Positions 40,451 to 49,782 of a stretch of 64,000 nucleotides of DNA are shown here, one piece after another. Position 1 is the stretch's first letter; every line of letters starts with the position of its first letter. Source of the stretch: BOG-932 sp965276835 (GTDB lineage: Bacteria > Pseudomonadota > Alphaproteobacteria > BOG-932 > Roseiterribacteraceae); NCBI GenBank assembly GCA_965276835.1, contig OZ255631.1:3658001-3722000 (forward strand), in the 5' to 3' direction. A program made the translations under genes and the position numbers. Below the pieces are notes generated by a model that had not been told where the DNA came from, did no database searches, and worked only from the letters and a program-made list of their open reading frames with translations.

Positions 40451-41314
40451 TCAGCCCCGCTCGCGCCGGGCGAGGAACGCAAGCCGTTCCAGCAAATGCA
40501 CGTCCTGTTCGTTCTTGACCAAGGCGCCGTATAGCGGCGGCACCAAATTTTTCGCGTCCTTGGCGCGTAGCGCCTCCGGCGGAATGTCCTCGATCACCAG
40601 CAGCTTGATCCAGTCCAGCAGTTCGGATGTCGACGGCCGCTTCGACAGTCCCGGAACCTCCCGCACCTCATAAAACAAGGTCAACGCCTCGCGCAGCAGG
40701 TCCTTTTTCAAACCCGGGAAATGCACGTCGACGATCGATTGCATCGTCTCGCGGTCGGGGAAGCGGATGTAATGGAAGAAGCAGCGGCGCAGGAACGCGT
40801 CCGGCAGTTCCTTCTCGTTGTTCGAAGTGATGATGATCACCGGCCGGGCCACCGCCTTCACCAGCTCCTGTGTCTCGTAGACGAAGAATTCCATCCGATC
40901 GAGTTCGAGCAGCAGGTCGTTCGGAAACTCGATATCCGCCTTGTCGATCTCGTCGATCAACAGCACCGGCCGCTTCGGCGACACGAACGCGTCCCACACC
41001 TTGCCGCGCACGATGTAATTGCCGATGTCCTGCACGCGTGGGTCGCCCAGCTGCCCATCGCGCAGGCGTTTCACCGCGTCGTATTCATAGAGGCCGTGCT
41101 GCGCCTTGGTGGTCGATTTCACATGCCATTCGATCAGGGGGGCATCGAGCGCCTGCGCGATTTCGCGCGCCAGCACGGTCTTGCCGGTGCCGGGTTCGCC
41201 CTTGACCAGAAGCGGGCGCTGCAGCGCGACCGCCGCATTGACCGCGATATTCAGGTCGGGCGTGGCGATATAGTTTTCGGTGCCCGCGAAACGGGGCGTT
41301 GTTGCGTCAGCCAC
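40451..41314 (-). CDS. MoxR-type AAA+ ATPase
   Basis: A 287-residue AAA+ ATPase of the MoxR family, which acts as a chaperone-like remodelling factor, usually with a VWA-domain protein. Walker A is GEPGTGKT (residues 39-46) and Walker B LLIDEID (D121, E122). Sensor 1 is IITSNNEKELPDAFLRRC with its Arg finger region, and SKRPSTSELLDWIKLL is sensor 2. The start is a GTG at 41314, 8 nt inside alaS. No VWA gene follows; the next gene downstream runs the other way, so the partner must be elsewhere. Confidence 0.9.
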   Translation of the reverse strand: MADATTPRFAGTENYIATPDLNIAVNAAVALQRPLLVKGEPGTGKTVLAREIAQALDAPLIEWHVKSTTKAQHGLYEYDAVKRLRDGQLGDPRVQDIGNYIVRGKVWDAFVSPKRPVLLIDEIDKADIEFPNDLLLELDRMEFFVYETQELVKAVARPVIIITSNNEKELPDAFLRRCFFHYIRFPDRETMQSIVDVHFPGLKKDLLREALTLFYEVREVPGLSKRPSTSELLDWIKLLVIEDIPPEALRAKDAKNLVPPLYGALVKNEQDVHLLERLAFLARRERG

Positions 41315-43964
41315 GGTCTTCGATCGCCTTTTTGATTGCGGCCAGCGCCTCGCCGGCCTTGGCGCCGTCGGGGCCGCCGGCCTGCGCCATATCGGGTCGT
41401 CCGCCACCGCCCTTGCCGCCCGCCGCCTCGGACCCGATGCGCACGAGATCGACAGCGCTCAAGTGCCCAATAAGGTCGGCGGTGATGCCGACGACGAGGC
41501 CGAGCTTGCCCTCCGGCGAGGCCGACGCGACGGCAACGACGCCGCTGCCCAGTTTCTTCTTCTGGTCGTCGACCAGGGATTTCAGATCGCCCGGCGCCAT
41601 GCCCGGCGCCTCGACCGCCAGGAATTGCACCTCGCCGATCATCACCGGGGCCGGCCCAACGCCTGCACCGCCGCCCGACGCCAGCTTGCGGCGCAGGTCG
41701 GCGATCTCGCGTTCCAGCTTCTTGCGATCCTCGACCAGCGCATGCACGCGCTGCGGCACATCGGCCGCAGTAGTGCGCAGCTCCGCCGCCACGGCGTCCA
41801 GCCAATCCTCGCGCTGGCGCATATAGTCGATGGCCGCCTGGCCGGTCAGCGCCTCGATCCGGCGCACGCCGGCCGACACCGCGCCCTGATCGACGATCTT
41901 CAGCACGCCGATATCGCCGGTATTGGCGACATGGGTACCGCCGCAGAGTTCAACCGAATAATGATGCGGGTCGCCGTCCAGCATGCCGCCCATCGACAGC
42001 ACGCGAACCTCGTCGCCATATTTCTCGCCGAACATCGCAATGGCGCCCGAGGCCACCGCCTCATCCTGGCTCATCAGCCGGGTTTCGACCGGTGCGTTGG
42101 CGCGGATGCGGTCGTTGACCGCCGCCTCGACCGCCACCAGATCGGCATCGGGGATCGGCACCGGTTGGGAAATATCGAAGCGCAGGCGGTCGGGCGTGAC
42201 CAGCGAGCCCTTCTGGGCGATATGGGTGCCCAGGCGGCGGCGCAACGCGTTGTGCAACAGGTGGGTCGCCGAATGGTTGGCGCGGATCGCCGAACGGCGC
42301 GCATGATCGACATCCAGCCGCACGGCATCGCCGACCGAGATCGCACCCTCGTCGATCGTCGCCTCATGCACAAACAAAGCGCCGAGTTTCTTCTGCGTGT
42401 CGGTAACCGTCGCCTTGCCCTTGGCTCCGGTAACGATGCCGGTATCGCCGACCTGACCACCGGATTCCGCGTAGAACGGTGTCTGGTTGACCAGGATCAG
42501 CGCCTTTTGCCCAACGCCGGCGCTCTGAACTTCCTTGCCGTCGACGATCACAGCCGTGACCTGCCCTTCGGCCGTTTCGGTGTCGTATCCTAGGAATTCC
42601 GTGCCGCCCAACCGGTCCCGCAGCTCGAACCACAGCTGCTCGGTCGCCGCCTCGCCCGTGCCGGCCCAGGCGCGGCGGGCATCGGCCCGCTGCTTCGCCA
42701 TCGCCAGTTCGAAGCCGGCATTGTCCACTGTCTTGCCCTGGCCGCGCAGCACGTCAGCCGTCAGATCCAGCGGGAAGCCATAGGTATCGTAAAGCTTGAA
42801 CGCCACGTCGCCGGGCAAGGTACCGCCCTCACCCAGGCGGCCGGTCTCATCCTCCAGCAGCTTCAGCCCGCGATCGAGGGTCGCCTGGAAGCGGCGCTCT
42901 TCCAGCCGCAGCGTTTCGGTGATCAGGCCCTCGGCGCGGATCAGTTCGGGATAGGCCTGGCCCATTTCGCGCACCAAGGCCGGCACCAGCCGGGCCAGCA
43001 AGGGATCGCGCGCGCCCAGGATATGTGCGTGGCGCATCGCGCGGCGCATGATCCGGCGCAGCACATAGCCGCGCCCTTCGTTCGACGGCATCACGCCGTC
43101 GGCAATCAGAAAGGATGTCGAGCGCAGGTGGTCCGCGATCACCCGGTGGGACATCTTGTGCGGGCCGTCGGGATCGGTGTTCGTCGCGTCGGCAGAGGCA
43201 ACGATCAGCGCGCGCATCAGGTCGATATCGTAATTGTCGTGCTTGCCCTGCAGCACCGCAGCCAGGCGCTCCAGCCCCATGCCGGTATCGATCGACGGAC
43301 GCGGCAGGCCGACCCGATGGTCCGGCGCCACCTGCTCATACTGCATGAAGACCAGGTTCCAGATCTCGATGAACCGGTCGCCGTCCTGGTCGGCCGATCC
43401 GGGCGGACCGCCGGGAATCGTGTCGCCATGGTCGAAGAAAATTTCGGTGCACGGGCCGCACGGGCCGGTGTCGCCCATGCGCCAGAAATTGTCGGCGGTC
43501 GGAATGCGGATGATGCGGCTGTCGGGCAGGCCGGCGATCTTGCGCCACAAAGCGTGGGCATCGTCGTCCTCGGAATAGACCGTGACCGTGAGCTTCTCCG
43601 GCGACAGGCCGAAGTCGCCGGTGATCAGTTTCCACGCGAATTCGATCGCATCCGGCTTGAAATAATCGCCGAACGAGAAGTTGCCGAGCATCTCGAAGAA
43701 GGTGTGATGCCGCGCGGTGTAGCCGACATTCTCCAGGTCGTTGTGCTTGCCGCCGGCACGCACGCATTTCTGCGCGGTGGTGGCGCGGGTATAGGGCCGC
43801 TGCTCAGCGCCGGTGAACACGTTCTTGAACTGCACCATGCCCGAATTGGCGAACATCAATGTCGGGTCGTTGCGCGGCACAAGCGAACTGGACGCCACGG
43901 CGGTGTGGCCGTTGCGGACGAAGAAATCGAGAAAGGTGCGGCGGATATCGCTGGCGGTAATCAT
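41307..43964 (-). CDS. alaS: Alanine-tRNA ligase
   Basis: An 885-residue alanyl-tRNA synthetase of full length. The class II catalytic domain is at the N-terminus (RRTFLDFFVRNGHTAVASSS, then FANSGMVQFKNVFTG). The editing domain has the zinc site NHSATHLLHNALRR (HxxxH) and VELCGGTHVANTGDIG. The C-terminal Gly-rich C-Ala domain ends GGGGRPDMAQAGGPDG, which binds the tRNA outer corner. It overlaps the moxR gene by 8 nt. In many alphaproteobacteria recA lies upstream; here it does not. Confidence 0.97.
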   Translation of the reverse strand: MITASDIRRTFLDFFVRNGHTAVASSSLVPRNDPTLMFANSGMVQFKNVFTGAEQRPYTRATTAQKCVRAGGKHNDLENVGYTARHHTFFEMLGNFSFGDYFKPDAIEFAWKLITGDFGLSPEKLTVTVYSEDDDAHALWRKIAGLPDSRIIRIPTADNFWRMGDTGPCGPCTEIFFDHGDTIPGGPPGSADQDGDRFIEIWNLVFMQYEQVAPDHRVGLPRPSIDTGMGLERLAAVLQGKHDNYDIDLMRALIVASADATNTDPDGPHKMSHRVIADHLRSTSFLIADGVMPSNEGRGYVLRRIMRRAMRHAHILGARDPLLARLVPALVREMGQAYPELIRAEGLITETLRLEERRFQATLDRGLKLLEDETGRLGEGGTLPGDVAFKLYDTYGFPLDLTADVLRGQGKTVDNAGFELAMAKQRADARRAWAGTGEAATEQLWFELRDRLGGTEFLGYDTETAEGQVTAVIVDGKEVQSAGVGQKALILVNQTPFYAESGGQVGDTGIVTGAKGKATVTDTQKKLGALFVHEATIDEGAISVGDAVRLDVDHARRSAIRANHSATHLLHNALRRRLGTHIAQKGSLVTPDRLRFDISQPVPIPDADLVAVEAAVNDRIRANAPVETRLMSQDEAVASGAIAMFGEKYGDEVRVLSMGGMLDGDPHHYSVELCGGTHVANTGDIGVLKIVDQGAVSAGVRRIEALTGQAAIDYMRQREDWLDAVAAELRTTAADVPQRVHALVEDRKKLEREIADLRRKLASGGGAGVGPAPVMIGEVQFLAVEAPGMAPGDLKSLVDDQKKKLGSGVVAVASASPEGKLGLVVGITADLIGHLSAVDLVRIGSEAAGGKGGGGRPDMAQAGGPDGAKAGEALAAIKKAIEDRG

Positions 43965-44054
43965 GAGATTCTAAATGGACCCGCACGGGTTGAGCGGCAA
44001 CCATCCGGTTCTAATGGATTGCGCCGGGATGTGTCCACCTGAGGGGCGGTGCCG

Positions 44055-44811
44055 CTAGATGAGCTCCACCCATACCGGTGCATGGTCGCTGGATTTCTCC
44101 CAGCCGCGCACGTGGCGGTCCACGGTCGCCGATGTCAGCCTTTCCGCCAGGACCGGGCTGAGCAGGAGATGGTCGATGCGCAGGCCGGCGTCGCGCGGAT
44201 AGGCGTTCCGGAAGTAATCCCAGAACGTATAGATGCGCTCACCCGGATGCAGGGTGCGCAGCGCGTCGGTCCAGCCCTGGGCGACGAGGCGGGCATATGC
44301 ATCGCGCACCTCCGGCCGAAACAGGGCGTCGGTCAGCCAGCGTTCAGGTTTATAGACGTCGAGCTCGGCCGGCATGACATTGTAATCGCCGACCAGGGCT
44401 ACGGGATGGCCCGAGGCAAGCAGTTCGGCCGCGTGGGCGGCAAGGCGGTCGAACCAGCGCAGCTTGTAGTCGAATTTCGGCCCGGGCGCCGGATTGCCGT
44501 TGGGCAGGTAGAGGCAGCCGACCAGTACGCCGTCCACCGCTGCTTCGATATAGCGGCTGTGCAGATCGTCGGGATCGCCCGGCAGGCCGCGCCGCGTCTC
44601 GACCGGCTTGTCCCGACGCGACAGGATGGCCACGCCGTTCCAGCTTTTCTGCCCATGCCAGAGGGCGTGGTACCCGGCATCGCGGATCGCGGTTTCGGGG
44701 AATTTCTCGTCGGTGGTTTTCAGTTCCTGAAGGCAGACGATATCGGGCGCGGCCTCACCCAGCCGGCAGGCGGCCATTGATGCCGTTCACGTTGTAAGTG
44801 GCGATCTTCAT
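44055..44811 (-). pseudogene. xth: Exodeoxyribonuclease III with a frameshifting deletion
   Basis: From the ATG at 44811 the frame reads MKIATYNVNGINGRLPAG and then stops (TGA near 44757). The rest of the enzyme continues in another frame from about 44770: LGEAAPDIVCLQELKTTDEK, then ALVGDYNVMP, GLRIDHLLLSP and KSSDHAPVWVEL, all catalytic motifs of the Xth family. Normal homologues have about five more residues (of the kind V-L-L-R-W) at the break, so about 14 nt seem lost. A 240-codon ORF starting at an internal ATG (44777) exists but lacks the N-terminal active-site Asn. It is probably inactive unless the break is a sequencing error. Confidence 0.8.
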
Positions 44812-44852
44812 GCCGGTGGGATGCAAGAGACAGGAGAAAGGTTCCCGCTCGA

Positions 44853-46145
44853 TTATCCCGCCGCGCCCAGCGCCTGCTCCAGGTCCGCCAGGATGTCATC
44901 GACATGTTCGATCCCGACCGACAGGCGGACATAGCCGGGCGTGACGCCGGTCGAAAACTGGTCCTCAATTGAAAGCTGCGAATGGGTGGTGCTGGCCGGA
45001 TGGATCGCCAGGCTGCGCGCGTCGCCGATATTGGCGACATGGTAGAACAGCTTCAGCGCGTCGATAAACGCCCGCCCGGCATCGGCGCCGCCTTTGAGTT
45101 CGAACCCCACCAGCCCGCCATAACCGTGTTTCAGATACGCGTCGGCGCGGCGGCGCGCCTCGCCTTGGCTCAGCCCGGGATAGATCACGCGGTCCACGTC
45201 CGGGCGGCCGGCCAGGAACTCGGCCACCGCCCGCGCGTTGCGCGAATGCTGCCAGATGCGCAGCGGCAAGGTCTCAAGCCCCTGGAGTGTCTGGAAGGAA
45301 TTGAAGGGGCTGGCTGACGGGCCAAGATCGCGCAGCAGGGTCGTGCGGGCCTTCAGGATATAGGCGATAGGGCCGAGCGGCTTTACCGCCTCCACCCAGA
45401 CGACGCCGTGATAGCTGGGGTCCGGCTGGCTCAGTAGCGGCTGGCGGTCGGGAAAGGCGGCCCAATCGAAATTGCCGGAATCGATTATCGCGCCGCCGAT
45501 CGAGGTTCCGTGGCCGCCGATATATTTGGTCGTCGAATAGACGATAATCGCCGCGCCATGGTCGAATGGGCGGGCCAGCACCGGCGCGGCCGTGTTGTCC
45601 ACGATCAACGGGATGCCCAGCGGCCGGCCGATCTCGGCGACCTCGCGGATCGGGAAGACCACGAGCTTCGGATTGGGCAGCGTCTCGGCGTAATAGGCGC
45701 GGGTCCGGTCGTCGGTCGCGCGGCGGAAATTCTCCGGGTCGGCGGGGTCGACGAAGCGGACATCGATCCCCTGCTGGCGCAACGTGTTCGAAAACAGGTT
45801 CCAGGTGCCGCCATAGAGATCGGTGGAGCTTACGATATTGTCGCCGGCGACGGCCAAATTCTGAATCGCCAAGGCCGACGCGGCCTGCCCTGACGCGACC
45901 GCCAGCCCGGCGACCCCACCCTCCAGGGCGGCCAGCCGCTTCTCTAGCACGTCGGTCGTCGGATTCATGATCCGGGTATAGATGTTGCCCAGCTCCTTCA
46001 GCGCGAACAGGTTCGAGGCCTGCTCCGCGCCGGCGAACTGATAGGACGTCGTCTGATAGATCGGCACCGCAACGGCCCCGGTCGCCGGATCGGCGCGATA
46101 GCCGGCATGGAGAACCAGTGTCTCAGGATTGTGGGTCGTTGCCAT
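44853..46145 (-). CDS. metY: O-acetylhomoserine aminocarboxypropyltransferase (sulfhydrylase)
   Basis: A 430-residue PLP enzyme of the Cys/Met metabolism family. It makes homocysteine (or methionine from methanethiol) from O-acetylhomoserine. LHAGYRADPATGAVAVPIYQTTSY is the family opening, ASGQAASALAIQNL and VDNTAAPVL follow, and the PLP lysine lies in YSTTKYIGGHG. FNSFQTLQGLETLPLRI and SLAIHPASTTHSQLS are the later substrate motifs. GGGAGGG precedes the ATG. A possible 20-codon leader ORF lies 34 nt upstream. Confidence 0.95.
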   Translation of the reverse strand: MATTHNPETLVLHAGYRADPATGAVAVPIYQTTSYQFAGAEQASNLFALKELGNIYTRIMNPTTDVLEKRLAALEGGVAGLAVASGQAASALAIQNLAVAGDNIVSSTDLYGGTWNLFSNTLRQQGIDVRFVDPADPENFRRATDDRTRAYYAETLPNPKLVVFPIREVAEIGRPLGIPLIVDNTAAPVLARPFDHGAAIIVYSTTKYIGGHGTSIGGAIIDSGNFDWAAFPDRQPLLSQPDPSYHGVVWVEAVKPLGPIAYILKARTTLLRDLGPSASPFNSFQTLQGLETLPLRIWQHSRNARAVAEFLAGRPDVDRVIYPGLSQGEARRRADAYLKHGYGGLVGFELKGGADAGRAFIDALKLFYHVANIGDARSLAIHPASTTHSQLSIEDQFSTGVTPGYVRLSVGIEHVDDILADLEQALGAAG

Positions 46146-46165
46146 CGGTCCCTCCCGTTGAGCCC

Positions 46166-46242
46166 GCCTTCCTGTAAGGCTAGCAAGCCGAAGCCGTTGC
46201 GGCGATGATCACGTCTTTCGCCAATATGTTTGTTTTTGCCAT
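46166..46242 (-). promoter_or_regulatory. Possible leader ORF and hairpin upstream of metY
   Basis: On the minus strand ATG at 46242 to TAG at 46180 encodes MAKTNILAKDVIIAATASAC, ending Ser-Ala-Cys. Directly after it, GCCTT-N5-AAGGC (46166-46180) forms a small hairpin before the metY ribosome binding site. No Shine-Dalgarno precedes this ATG. An attenuator is conceivable, but the peptide is not enriched in one amino acid. Confidence 0.3.
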
Positions 46243-46379
46243 GGTGAGGCGTGACCATTTGCGGACGTCACCAAACGCGATTGGAACGTCGACCGCGCTC
46301 GCGAGTTGGACACAGGGATGGCGGCGCGCGACCACGGCGCGCCGCAGGTTCGACCACACCCCAAAAGAGAGGCGCATCG

Positions 46380-47498
46380 ATGGCCGCGAAAATTACCTAT
46401 GGCGATCCGCCGGCGGCTCCGCTGCATTTCTCCCCCGACATCGAAAAGCCTGCGCCCGACGAGGCGCAGACCGTTTCGGAGATGATCGAGACGCTGCGGG
46501 GCATTACCGAAACGACGGCAAAGGATTACGGCCACGCCGTGCGCGCCGCCCATGCCAAGAGCACCGCTCTGCTGAAAGCGGAGATGACGGTGATCGACGA
46601 CCTGCCGCCCGTTCTGGCGCAGGGGTTGTTCGCGCAAGGCGGCCGGTATCAGGCGATCTTGCGGTTTTCCACATCGCCCGCCGATATCATTGCGGACAGC
46701 GTCTCAACTCCACGCGGCGTCGGCATCAAAATCGCCGGCGTGAACGGATCGGCGCCCCCGGGCGAGAGTGCCGGCACGCAGGATTTCGTCATGATCAACG
46801 GTCCGGCCTTCATTGCCCCGACGCCGAAGAAGTTCCTCGGGAGCCTGAAGGCGCTGGCGGCGACGACAGACAAGGCGGAGGGCGGCAAAAAAATCCTGTC
46901 CGCCGCGCTGCGCGGCGCGGAGTCCGTCTTGGAAGCGTTCGGCGGCGAGAGCGGAACGATCAAGGCATTGGGCGGCCACCCGATCACCCATCCGCTGGGC
47001 GAGACCTATTTCACCCAAACGCCTTTTCGGTACGGCGACTATGTCGCGAAGTTCGCGTTGCGGCCTGTGTCGCACGACCTGACGGCGCTGACCGACGCGG
47101 CGGTCGATCTGCATGGCGACGATAACGGGCTGCGGGCCGCCATGGTCGCCTTCTTCGCCGCGCATTTCGCCGAATGGGAACTGGCGGTGCAGCTGTGCAC
47201 CGACCTGGAAACGATGCCGGTCGAAGACGCATCGGTGCCCTGGCCGATGGACAAAAGCCCCTATGTGCCGGTGGCGCGCATCCGCGCCGAGCCGCAGGAG
47301 GCGTGGAGTCCAGAGCGGTCCAAGGAGATCGATGACGGCCTGGCATTCAGCCCCTGGCACTGTCTGCCCGCGCATCAGCCCCTGGGCGGCATCAACCGGG
47401 CGCGCAAGCCGGTCTATGAGTTTTCATCGAATTTCCGCGGCGCCCGCAGCGGTTGCCCGTTCCATGACGGGCGGGCGGTTTTGCATTTGCCGGAGTAG
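46380..47498 (+). CDS. Catalase-like heme protein (SrpA-type)
   Basis: A 372-residue short catalase-family protein. The start at 46380 follows AAAAGAGAGG; the longer frame has no homology. KDYGHAVRAAHAKST matches the lead of the SrpA group, ILRFSTSPAD and PRGVGIKIAG mirror catalase core strands, and PWHCLPAHQPLGGINRARKPVYE is the typical family ending (heme-proximal Arg/Tyr region). Such proteins lack the C-terminal catalase domain, and peroxidase activity is variable. It is divergent from metY. Confidence 0.85.
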   Translation: MAAKITYGDPPAAPLHFSPDIEKPAPDEAQTVSEMIETLRGITETTAKDYGHAVRAAHAKSTALLKAEMTVIDDLPPVLAQGLFAQGGRYQAILRFSTSPADIIADSVSTPRGVGIKIAGVNGSAPPGESAGTQDFVMINGPAFIAPTPKKFLGSLKALAATTDKAEGGKKILSAALRGAESVLEAFGGESGTIKALGGHPITHPLGETYFTQTPFRYGDYVAKFALRPVSHDLTALTDAAVDLHGDDNGLRAAMVAFFAAHFAEWELAVQLCTDLETMPVEDASVPWPMDKSPYVPVARIRAEPQEAWSPERSKEIDDGLAFSPWHCLPAHQPLGGINRARKPVYEFSSNFRGARSGCPFHDGRAVLHLPE

Positions 47499-47504
47499 CG
47501 AGGG

Positions 47505-48992
47505 CTAAAACCGCTCCAGCTCCGGGAATGCGACCTTGCCGGCATGCACGTGCATCCGCCCGCCCTCGGCGCAGCGGTGGAGTTTGGGGAAGACCTTGCC
47601 GGGGTTCAGCAAGGTGTCGGGGTCGAAGGCGCATTTGACCGCCTGCTGACGCGCCAGGTCGGGTTCTTCGAACTGATATTCCATCAGGTCGCGCTTCTCC
47701 ACGCCCACGCCGTGCTCGCCGGTCAGCACGCCGCCGACATCGACGCAGAGGCGCAGAATGTCCGCGCCGAATGCCTCGGCGCGTTCGATCTCGCCGTCGC
47801 GGTTTGCATCGTAGAGGATCAGCGGGTGCAGGTTGCCGTCGCCGGCGTGGAACACGTTGACCACGCCCAGGCTGTGCACATCCGACAGGCGGCGGATTTC
47901 GCCCAGGACGTGGGACAGCTTGTGGCGCGGGATGGTGCCGTCCATGCAATAATAGTCGGGCGCCAGCCGTGACGTGGCGGGGAACGCGGCCTTGCGTCCT
48001 GCCCAGAACAGCAGGCGTTCGGCCTCCGAATTGCTGGTGCGGATGCTCTGCGCGCCACAATCCTGCGCAATCTTCTCGACCAGCCCCAACAGATGGTCGA
48101 TCTCGGCCAAGGGGCCGTCCAGCTCGACGATCAGCAGCGCCTCGACATCCAGCGGATATCCGGCATGGACGAATTCCTCGACCGCCGCGACAGAGGGCTT
48201 GTCCATCATCTCCATGCCGGCCGGGATAATGCCGGCGGCGATGATGCGTGCCACGCAATCGCCCGCCGCCTCGTCCGAGCCGAAGCCGATCAGCGCGGCG
48301 CGCGCCCCCGGCGGACGGGGCAGGATACGGACCGTCACCTCGGTCACGATACCCAGCATCCCCTCGGACCCGACGACGATGCCGAGCAGGTCATACCCAT
48401 CGGGGTCCAGATGCTGCCCGCCCAGGCGGACGACCTCGCCGGACATCAGCACCAACTCGACGCCCAGCACGTTGTTGGTGGTCAGCCCGTATTTCAGGCA
48501 ATGCACACCGCCCGAATTCTCCGCGACATTACCCCCGATCGAGCAGGCGATCTGGCTGGACGGATCCGGCGCGTAATAGAAACCGGCGGCCGATACGGCA
48601 TGGGTCAGCCCAAGATTGGTGACGCCGGGCTGCGCCGTCACCGTGCGGTTGGCATAGTCGATATCGAGAATGCGGTTGAACTTGCCCAAGCCGACAACCA
48701 CCGAATCCGCCAGCGGCAACGCCCCGCCCGACAAAGACGTGCCCGAACCGCGCGGCACGACCTTCACGCCCATGGCGGCGCAAAGCCTGAGGACCGCGGA
48801 CACCTCTTCGGTATTGCGCGGCAAAACCACCGCCAACGGCCGCTGGCGATAGGCAGTCAGGGCGTCGCTCTCATAGGCGCGCAACGCGTCTTGTGCGGTG
48901 ATCACACCTTCACCGGGCACAATCCGCTTCAGCCCGTCGATAACGGCAGCGCGCTTGGCGAGGATCGCCTGGTCCGGTTCGGGCATCAGCAT
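47505..48992 (-). CDS. glcD: FAD-linked oxidase, GlcD type
   Basis: A 495-residue FAD-binding_4 / VAO-type enzyme, most like glycolate oxidase subunit GlcD or a D-lactate dehydrogenase. PRGSGTSLSGGALP, TAQPGVTNLGL, CSIGGNVAENSGGVH and GSEGMLGIVTE are the FAD-binding loops. LTGEHGVGVEKRDLM is the C-terminal substrate and flavin segment, and NPGKVFPKLHRC ends the conserved core. The usual glcE and glcF genes are not adjacent. It is the last gene of a five-gene minus-strand run, 7 nt after surE. Confidence 0.92.
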   Translation of the reverse strand: MLMPEPDQAILAKRAAVIDGLKRIVPGEGVITAQDALRAYESDALTAYRQRPLAVVLPRNTEEVSAVLRLCAAMGVKVVPRGSGTSLSGGALPLADSVVVGLGKFNRILDIDYANRTVTAQPGVTNLGLTHAVSAAGFYYAPDPSSQIACSIGGNVAENSGGVHCLKYGLTTNNVLGVELVLMSGEVVRLGGQHLDPDGYDLLGIVVGSEGMLGIVTEVTVRILPRPPGARAALIGFGSDEAAGDCVARIIAAGIIPAGMEMMDKPSVAAVEEFVHAGYPLDVEALLIVELDGPLAEIDHLLGLVEKIAQDCGAQSIRTSNSEAERLLFWAGRKAAFPATSRLAPDYYCMDGTIPRHKLSHVLGEIRRLSDVHSLGVVNVFHAGDGNLHPLILYDANRDGEIERAEAFGADILRLCVDVGGVLTGEHGVGVEKRDLMEYQFEEPDLARQQAVKCAFDPDTLLNPGKVFPKLHRCAEGGRMHVHAGKVAFPELERF

Positions 48993-48999
48993 GAGGCGG

Positions 49000-49782
49000 T
49001 CATCCCAGCCTGTCCTTCAGCAGCCCCAACGCCGCGTCGTTCGTGCGGTCGGGGCGCAGTGGCGTCACCGACACGGCCTTGTCGCGCAAGGCCTGGATGT
49101 CGCTGTCGGCGTCCTGCTTACCGCCGGCACGGTCGAAATTCAGCCAGTAATAGGGTTTGCCGCGCAGATCTTCACGGGCATCGATGCCGATGGCGCGGAT
49201 TGAGCGGGCGCCCTGGCGGGTGGGGCGGATGCCGGTGACGTCATCGGGCGGGATCGCCGGAAAATTGACGTTCAAGCAAAGGTCGCGCGGGAGTTTGTCG
49301 GCCAGCAGGCGATCCAGCAAAGCCGTGCCCTGCGTGCGCGCCGTGGCCCAGTTCACATCCTCCGTCTTGCGGAAGGCCTGGCTGAAAGCGACGGCCGGGA
49401 TACCGCACAGGATGGCGGTCATCGCGCCGGAGACTGTGCCGGAATAGGCGATATCGTCGGCCAGGTTGGCGCCCTTGTTGACGCCGGAGATCACCAGGTC
49501 GGGCAGCGCGCCCTTCATGATGAGGCGTACCGCCATGACGACGCAGTCGTTGGGCGTGCCGACGACGGCGAAACGGCGGGGACCGTGCTGCACGACACGG
49601 ACCGGCAGTTGCAGCGACAAGGCGTGCGACATGCCGCTTTGGTCCGCCTGGGGTGCGACCACCCACACCTCATTGGCAAACTGGGATGCGATCTCCTCGG
49701 ACACCTTGATGCCTTCGGCGTCGATGCCGTCATCGTTGACCAGCAGGATGCGCGACAGGCGGGGATGGGAACGGTCGGTCAT
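49000..49782 (-). CDS. surE: 5'/3'-nucleotidase SurE
   Basis: A 260-residue SurE phosphatase dephosphorylating nucleoside monophosphates. Signature motifs are ILLVNDDGIDAEG (metal-binding DD), VVGTPNDCVVMAVR, ISGVNKGANLADDIAYSGTVSGA and the later AFSQAF. The start at 49782 overlaps the solute-binding protein stop by ATGA; the open frame extends further upstream only as shadow. With the upstream adenosine-kinase-like gene it suggests a nucleoside salvage theme. Confidence 0.95.
   Translation of the reverse strand: MTDRSHPRLSRILLVNDDGIDAEGIKVSEEIASQFANEVWVVAPQADQSGMSHALSLQLPVRVVQHGPRRFAVVGTPNDCVVMAVRLIMKGALPDLVISGVNKGANLADDIAYSGTVSGAMTAILCGIPAVAFSQAFRKTEDVNWATARTQGTALLDRLLADKLPRDLCLNVNFPAIPPDDVTGIRPTRQGARSIRAIGIDAREDLRGKPYYWLNFDRAGGKQDADSDIQALRDKAVSVTPLRPDRTNDAALGLLKDRLG

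Noticed and set aside
46146..46379. SAM-II-type riboswitch before metY
   Set aside because: No match to the conserved stem and loop sequence that I could recognise; only a small hairpin and a short ORF are present.
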